DNA of 8,622 nt from Oscillospiraceae bacterium (lineage in GTDB: Bacteria > Bacillota > Clostridia > Oscillospirales > Ruminococcaceae), in NCBI GenBank assembly GCA_017410745.1, contig JAFPPJ010000359.1:1-8622 (forward strand). The letters run 5' to 3'. This document shows, piece by piece, positions 6,777-8,622 of this stretch. Position 1 is the stretch's first letter. Every line of letters starts with the position of its first letter. The notes under the pieces were generated by a model. It was not told the origin of the DNA. It was given only the letters and a program-made list of their open reading frames with translations, and made no database searches. Position numbers and translations under genes: made by a program.

Positions 6777-7132
6777 GATGCCTCCGTTTCTGCGGGAGCA
6801 CGCTTCTCCGCCGCTGTGGCAGCCGCCGCTATCAGTCCCCACGCAAGTGTGACGACTATCGCCATAGTCACGCCCACCGTGGACATCTCCGCGAGCATAT
6901 CCGCCGTGTCTGCCGCATTATCCATTGCGGTGAGGAACGGGAACCAGGGCACTACCTCACCGTGCCATACATGTTCAAATGCGAGGAGCGCTGAACCTCC
7001 CCAGAGCATGGTATTGAGCCACTTCATCTTGGGCACGATGCCTGCAGGCTTCTCGCCTGTCTTCTTCTCGAGCACCTTTGTTGCTATCGTAGTGATAACT
7101 GCCTCACCGGCAGGTACAATAAAACATGCCAT
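6773..7132 (-). CDS. Small membrane protein, first gene of the lar operon (unknown function)
   Basis: 119 residues. Hydrophobic segments lie at about 3-20, 40-58 and 86-108, with a basic loop between the first two (LEKKTGEKPAGIVPKMKW). A distinctive stretch, FEHVWHGEVVPWFPF (52-66), directly follows the second segment and has two His and two Glu/acidic residues that could bind a metal; this is inference. The C-terminus is a short Ala/Glu-rich tail. I chose the ATG at 7130-7132 because the AGGAGG site sits 6 bases upstream; the longer frame opening at 7153 would place that site inside the coding sequence. It is the first gene after the operon promoter and is coupled by an ATGA overlap to the next membrane protein gene. 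I do not recognise a named family for it. Confidence 0.8.
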   Translation of the reverse strand: MACFIVPAGEAVITTIATKVLEKKTGEKPAGIVPKMKWLNTMLWGGSALLAFEHVWHGEVVPWFPFLTAMDNAADTADMLAEMSTVGVTMAIVVTLAWGLIAAAATAAEKRAPAETEAS

Positions 7133-7154
7133 AATAATCCTCCTGTCTGTCAAA

Positions 7155-7173
7155 AGCCGTAAAAGGGACGGCT
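7155..7173 (-). promoter_or_regulatory. 5'-terminal hairpin of the lar operon mRNA
   Basis: AGCCGT (minus strand, 7168-7173) pairs with ACGGCT (7155-7160) around a 7-base loop, followed by TTTT. The predicted transcription start is about 7175, so the hairpin would form at the very 5' end of the message. Such hairpins can protect mRNA; because of the short T-run it could also act as a weak attenuator. Confidence 0.45.
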
Positions 7174-7181
7174 ATAATTTT

Positions 7182-7210
7182 ATTTTACCACATCAGTCAA
7201 ATATTGTCAA
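7182..7210 (-). promoter_or_regulatory. Consensus promoter of the lar operon
   Basis: On the minus strand: TTGACA (7205-7210, perfect), a 17-base spacer, TAAAAT (7182-7187, one mismatch). Start expected near 7175, about 43 bases before the first ATG at 7132. This is the strongest promoter in the window. Confidence 0.82.
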
Positions 7211-7225
7211 CTGTTTTTGAACATA

Positions 7226-7267
7226 CTATGCCATTTTTTTGCGTTTTCTCTTGTGCAATGTGCGCAT
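7226..7267 (-). CDS. Possible 13-residue basic peptide ORF
   Basis: ATG at 7265-7267 follows a good ribosome site (GAGGAAAGG, 7 bases upstream) and encodes MRTLHKRKRKKMA before TAG. It lies after the fsa hairpin and upstream of the lar promoter, so it could be reached only by read-through or by an unseen promoter. The KRKRKKMA run resembles the start of very small basic ribosome-associated proteins (bS22/COX24-like), but those are about 25-35 residues long. The gene is enclosed by an inverted repeat, ACTATGC and GCATAGT (7225-7231 and 7264-7270). The basic composition may simply reflect an A-rich stretch, so this is a tentative call. Confidence 0.2.
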   Translation of the reverse strand: MRTLHKRKRKKMA

Positions 7268-7305
7268 AGTATCACCTTTCCTCACAGGCCATCGCCGTAT
7301 AGCCC

Positions 7306-7341
7306 ATGCCGCCCGCACCGTGTGACCGATGCGGGCGGCAT
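7306..7341 (-). terminator. Strong GC-rich hairpin after the transaldolase gene
   Basis: Perfect 12-bp stem, ATGCCGCCCGCA at 7306-7317 with its complement at 7330-7341 and a 12-base loop, 28 bases after the stop codon of the 7370-8014 gene. No T-run follows on either strand, so it may work as a non-canonical terminator or a 3'-end stabiliser. Confidence 0.5.
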
Positions 7342-7369
7342 TATGAGGAGATGTATAAGAAATCAGAAA

Positions 7370-8014
7370 TTACTTAGCTGCCTTTGCCCAGTCATCGAGG
7401 AATCTCTGGATGCCTATATCGGTAAGGGGATGCTTGATCATCTGACGGATAACGCTCATAGGAACTGTAGCGATATCGCAGCCTGCCATAGCAGCCTGTG
7501 TAACATGGATGGGATTTCTGATGGAAGCAGCTATTATCTGGGTCTCGATGCCCTGTGTCTGGAATATAGCTGCGATCTCTTCGATAAGATCCATGCCTGT
7601 CATGCCGATATCATCAAGTCTGCCGAGGAAGGGCGATACATAGGTAGCGCCTGCATTGGCAGCGAGTATAGCCTGTGCTGCGGAGAAGATAAGAGTAACA
7701 TTGGTCTTGATGCCTCTCTTGGTGAGCTCCTTGCAGGCTACGAGACCCTCTGCACACATGGGCAGCTTAATTACTATATTGGGATGGATAGCAGCGAGAG
7801 GAAGTGCCTCTTCTACCATCTTGTCAGCCTCGAGGGATATTACCTCTGCGGAGATAGGGCCGTCAACGATCTCGGTGATCTCCTTTACGACCTCTTCAAA
7901 TACTCTGCCCTCCTTGGCAATAAGGGAAGGGTTGGTGGTAACGCCGCAGATAACGCCCATCCTGTTGGCTTCGCGGATATCATCGGTATTGGCTGTGTCG
8001 ATAAAAAGCTTCAT
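7370..8014 (-). CDS. fsa: Small-type transaldolase / fructose-6-phosphate aldolase family protein
   Basis: 214 residues, the full usual length of the short TalC/FSA family, which forms a TIM-barrel of class I (Schiff-base) aldolase. Visible marks are MKLFIDTANTDDI at the start with Asp6, GVTTNPSLIAKEG (24-36), NIVIKLPM with the Schiff-base Lys83, SPFLGRLDD (127-135), and AASIRNP (162-168). Glu57 (SAEVIS) and Phe129 (SPFLGR) occupy the positions where E. coli FsaA has Gln59 and Tyr131 and where true transaldolases have Glu and Phe. I therefore infer a pentose-phosphate transaldolase, moving a dihydroxyacetone unit between sugar phosphates, rather than a free-dihydroxyacetone aldolase. Databases often label this family fructose-6-phosphate aldolase. 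AAAGGA precedes the ATG, and the gene appears to be transcribed alone. Confidence 0.93.
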   Translation of the reverse strand: MKLFIDTANTDDIREANRMGVICGVTTNPSLIAKEGRVFEEVVKEITEIVDGPISAEVISLEADKMVEEALPLAAIHPNIVIKLPMCAEGLVACKELTKRGIKTNVTLIFSAAQAILAANAGATYVSPFLGRLDDIGMTGMDLIEEIAAIFQTQGIETQIIAASIRNPIHVTQAAMAGCDIATVPMSVIRQMIKHPLTDIGIQRFLDDWAKAAK

Positions 8015-8056
8015 AATATCAATCCTTTCATATCATATGCGTTGTGTCCTGATATT

Positions 8057-8086
8057 ATTGTAAAGCCAAATACACATTCTTTCCAA
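8057..8086 (-). promoter_or_regulatory. Probable promoter of the transaldolase gene
   Basis: On the minus strand: TTGGAA (8081-8086), an 18-base spacer, TACAAT (8057-8062). Start expected near 8050, about 36 bases before the ATG at 8014. Confidence 0.5.
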
Positions 8087-8120
8087 TCAAAAGTTGCTCC
8101 GATTTTAGCCATAATTGCTA

Positions 8121-8148
8121 TATAGGGTATAGGGTCTAGGGTATAGGG
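8121..8148. repeat. Four tandem heptamers of TATAGGG type
   Basis: TATAGGG, TATAGGG, TCTAGGG, TATAGGG, followed by the degenerate TTTAG. It lies about 35 bases upstream of the transaldolase -35 box, in a gap with no convincing gene (8015-8297). Confidence 0.85.
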
Positions 8149-8220
8149 TTTAGTTGAGCGGGAGGCATCAGTCGTGCCTCCCTTATAGGAGCGTGCGAAC
8201 AATAGGGAATAGTTGAGCGG
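8143..8220. repeat. 19-base direct repeat flanking a hairpin
   Basis: ATAGGGTTTAGTTGAGCGG (8143-8161) recurs as ATAGGGAATAGTTGAGCGG (8202-8220), 17 of 19 identical and 59 bases apart. Between them lies a perfect 8-bp hairpin: GGGAGGCA (8160-8167), a 7-base loop, TGCCTCCC (8175-8182). The hairpin has no T-run. The second copy continues into ACATA, so TTGAGCGGACATA (8213-8225) matches, inverted, the edge of repeat copy A (3532-3544). Confidence 0.75.
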
Positions 8221-8266
8221 ACATATCGGATAGTGCGGGAGAGATATAGTTTGGGGCGCAGGGTGC

Positions 8267-8292
8267 AAAAAAGGCAGCCCGTAGGCTGCCTT
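8267..8292 (-). terminator. Rho-independent terminator of the surface-protein gene
   Basis: On the minus strand: AAGGCAGCC (8284-8292), a 4-base loop, GGCTGCCTT (8271-8279), a perfect 9-bp stem running into TTTTTT (8267-8272). It starts 5 bases after the stop of the gene at 8298-8622. Confidence 0.9.
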
Positions 8293-8297
8293 GGATG

Positions 8298-8622
8298 TTA
8301 TTCTGCTCTGCGCTTCCTTACGAGGAAGATTATGCCTGCGATAACGATGATGCCTACAACAGCTGCAGGAGTGTAGCTGAGGAGCACGCCCGTAGGAACA
8401 GTACCGTTCTTGGTGTTGGTGTATGCTACGGTTGTATCAGCCTTTATACCGGTATTGCTGTCTGTAGCTGTTCTTGTGTTATTAGTAAAGGAACCATCGC
8501 TTGCTGCGGAACCCTCTGTAATAACACCTGAGGTAGAATAACCTTCGTTATTAAGAACCGCAGCAGTATCACTTGGGTTTTCTGTTGCTCCGATCTCGAC
8601 GATGGAGTATGTTGTTCCGTCA
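8298..8622 (-). CDS. Cell-wall-anchored surface protein, C-terminal part (partial)
   Basis: About 108 residues are visible; the gene continues past the right edge. The visible part is rich in Thr, Ser, Asn and Gly, as in stalk regions of surface proteins. It ends in a sortase signal: NGTVPTG, then a hydrophobic stretch (VLLSYTPAAVVGIIVIAGII and two or three more residues), then the basic tail VRKRRAE. The motif is a (V)PTG form and not a textbook LPXTG; such PTG(I/V) signals are seen in surface proteins of clostridial gut bacteria. After export a sortase would cut at Thr-Gly and link the protein to the wall or to a pilus. Too little is present to say whether it is a pilin or an adhesin. Confidence 0.8.
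   Translation of the reverse strand, partial: DGTTYSIVEIGATENPSDTAAVLNNEGYSTSGVITEGSAASDGSFTNNTRTATDSNTGIKADTTVAYTNTKNGTVPTGVLLSYTPAAVVGIIVIAGIIFLVRKRRAE

Noticed and set aside
7132..7153. Longer start (ATG at 7153) for the first lar-operon membrane protein
   Set aside because: That frame would contain the AGGAGG site that serves the ATG at 7132 and adds a polar MTDRRII segment before the hydrophobic start.
7133..7175. Nickel/cobalt (NiCo) riboswitch in the lar leader
   Set aside because: The leader is only about 43 bases with one small hairpin, too short for a known metal riboswitch.
7217..8125. 302-codon + strand open frame opposite the transaldolase gene
   Set aside because: Antisense shadow of a well-supported gene; no ribosome site or domain.
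8011..8268. 85-codon minus-strand open frame upstream of the transaldolase gene
   Set aside because: It runs through the heptamer repeats, the hairpin and the transaldolase promoter, has no ribosome site and resembles no family.

Overview
The window looks like chromosomal DNA of a gut-type Firmicute, most likely Oscillospiraceae/Ruminococcus. This is inferred from strong AGGAGG-type ribosome binding sites, sigma-A-like promoters, roughly even base composition, a BspA-type leucine-rich-repeat secreted protein, a C-terminal cell-wall sorting signal of PTG type, and the gene families present. No marker gene fixes the genus. Apart from the tail of a biotin protein ligase at the left edge (+ strand), every gene lies on the minus strand.

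Read along the minus strand (right to left), the window holds: the C-terminus of a sortase-anchored surface protein (8298-8622, cut by the window edge) with its terminator; an intergenic region with heptanucleotide repeats, a hairpin and a 19-base direct repeat; a single-gene unit for a small transaldolase/fructose-6-phosphate aldolase family protein (7370-8014); a five-gene operon (7132 down to 3649); a 703-residue secreted BspA-like/fibronectin-III-like protein (1316-3427); and a two-TM DUF3592-like protein with a long acidic tail (374-1081).

The five-gene operon is the core of the window. It starts at a consensus promoter (TTGACA, 17 bases, TAAAAT), and its mRNA probably begins with a hairpin. 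It encodes two small, translationally coupled membrane proteins of unknown function, then LarB, LarC and LarE. These three make the nickel-pincer nucleotide (NPN) cofactor: LarB carboxylates and hydrolyses nicotinic acid adenine dinucleotide, LarE adds sulfur to the pyridine ring, and LarC inserts nickel using CTP. No larA (lactate racemase) or other recognisable NPN client enzyme is present here, so the user of the cofactor must lie elsewhere. The two membrane proteins are the best candidates for something under-described.

A second unusual point is a 73-base repeat present twice, 118 bases apart, at the 3' end of larE. The inner copy supplies the last ~24 codons of larE, replacing what looks like the natural end of the protein. 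The outer copy is intergenic, keeps the same peptide-like reading and carries the operon terminator.
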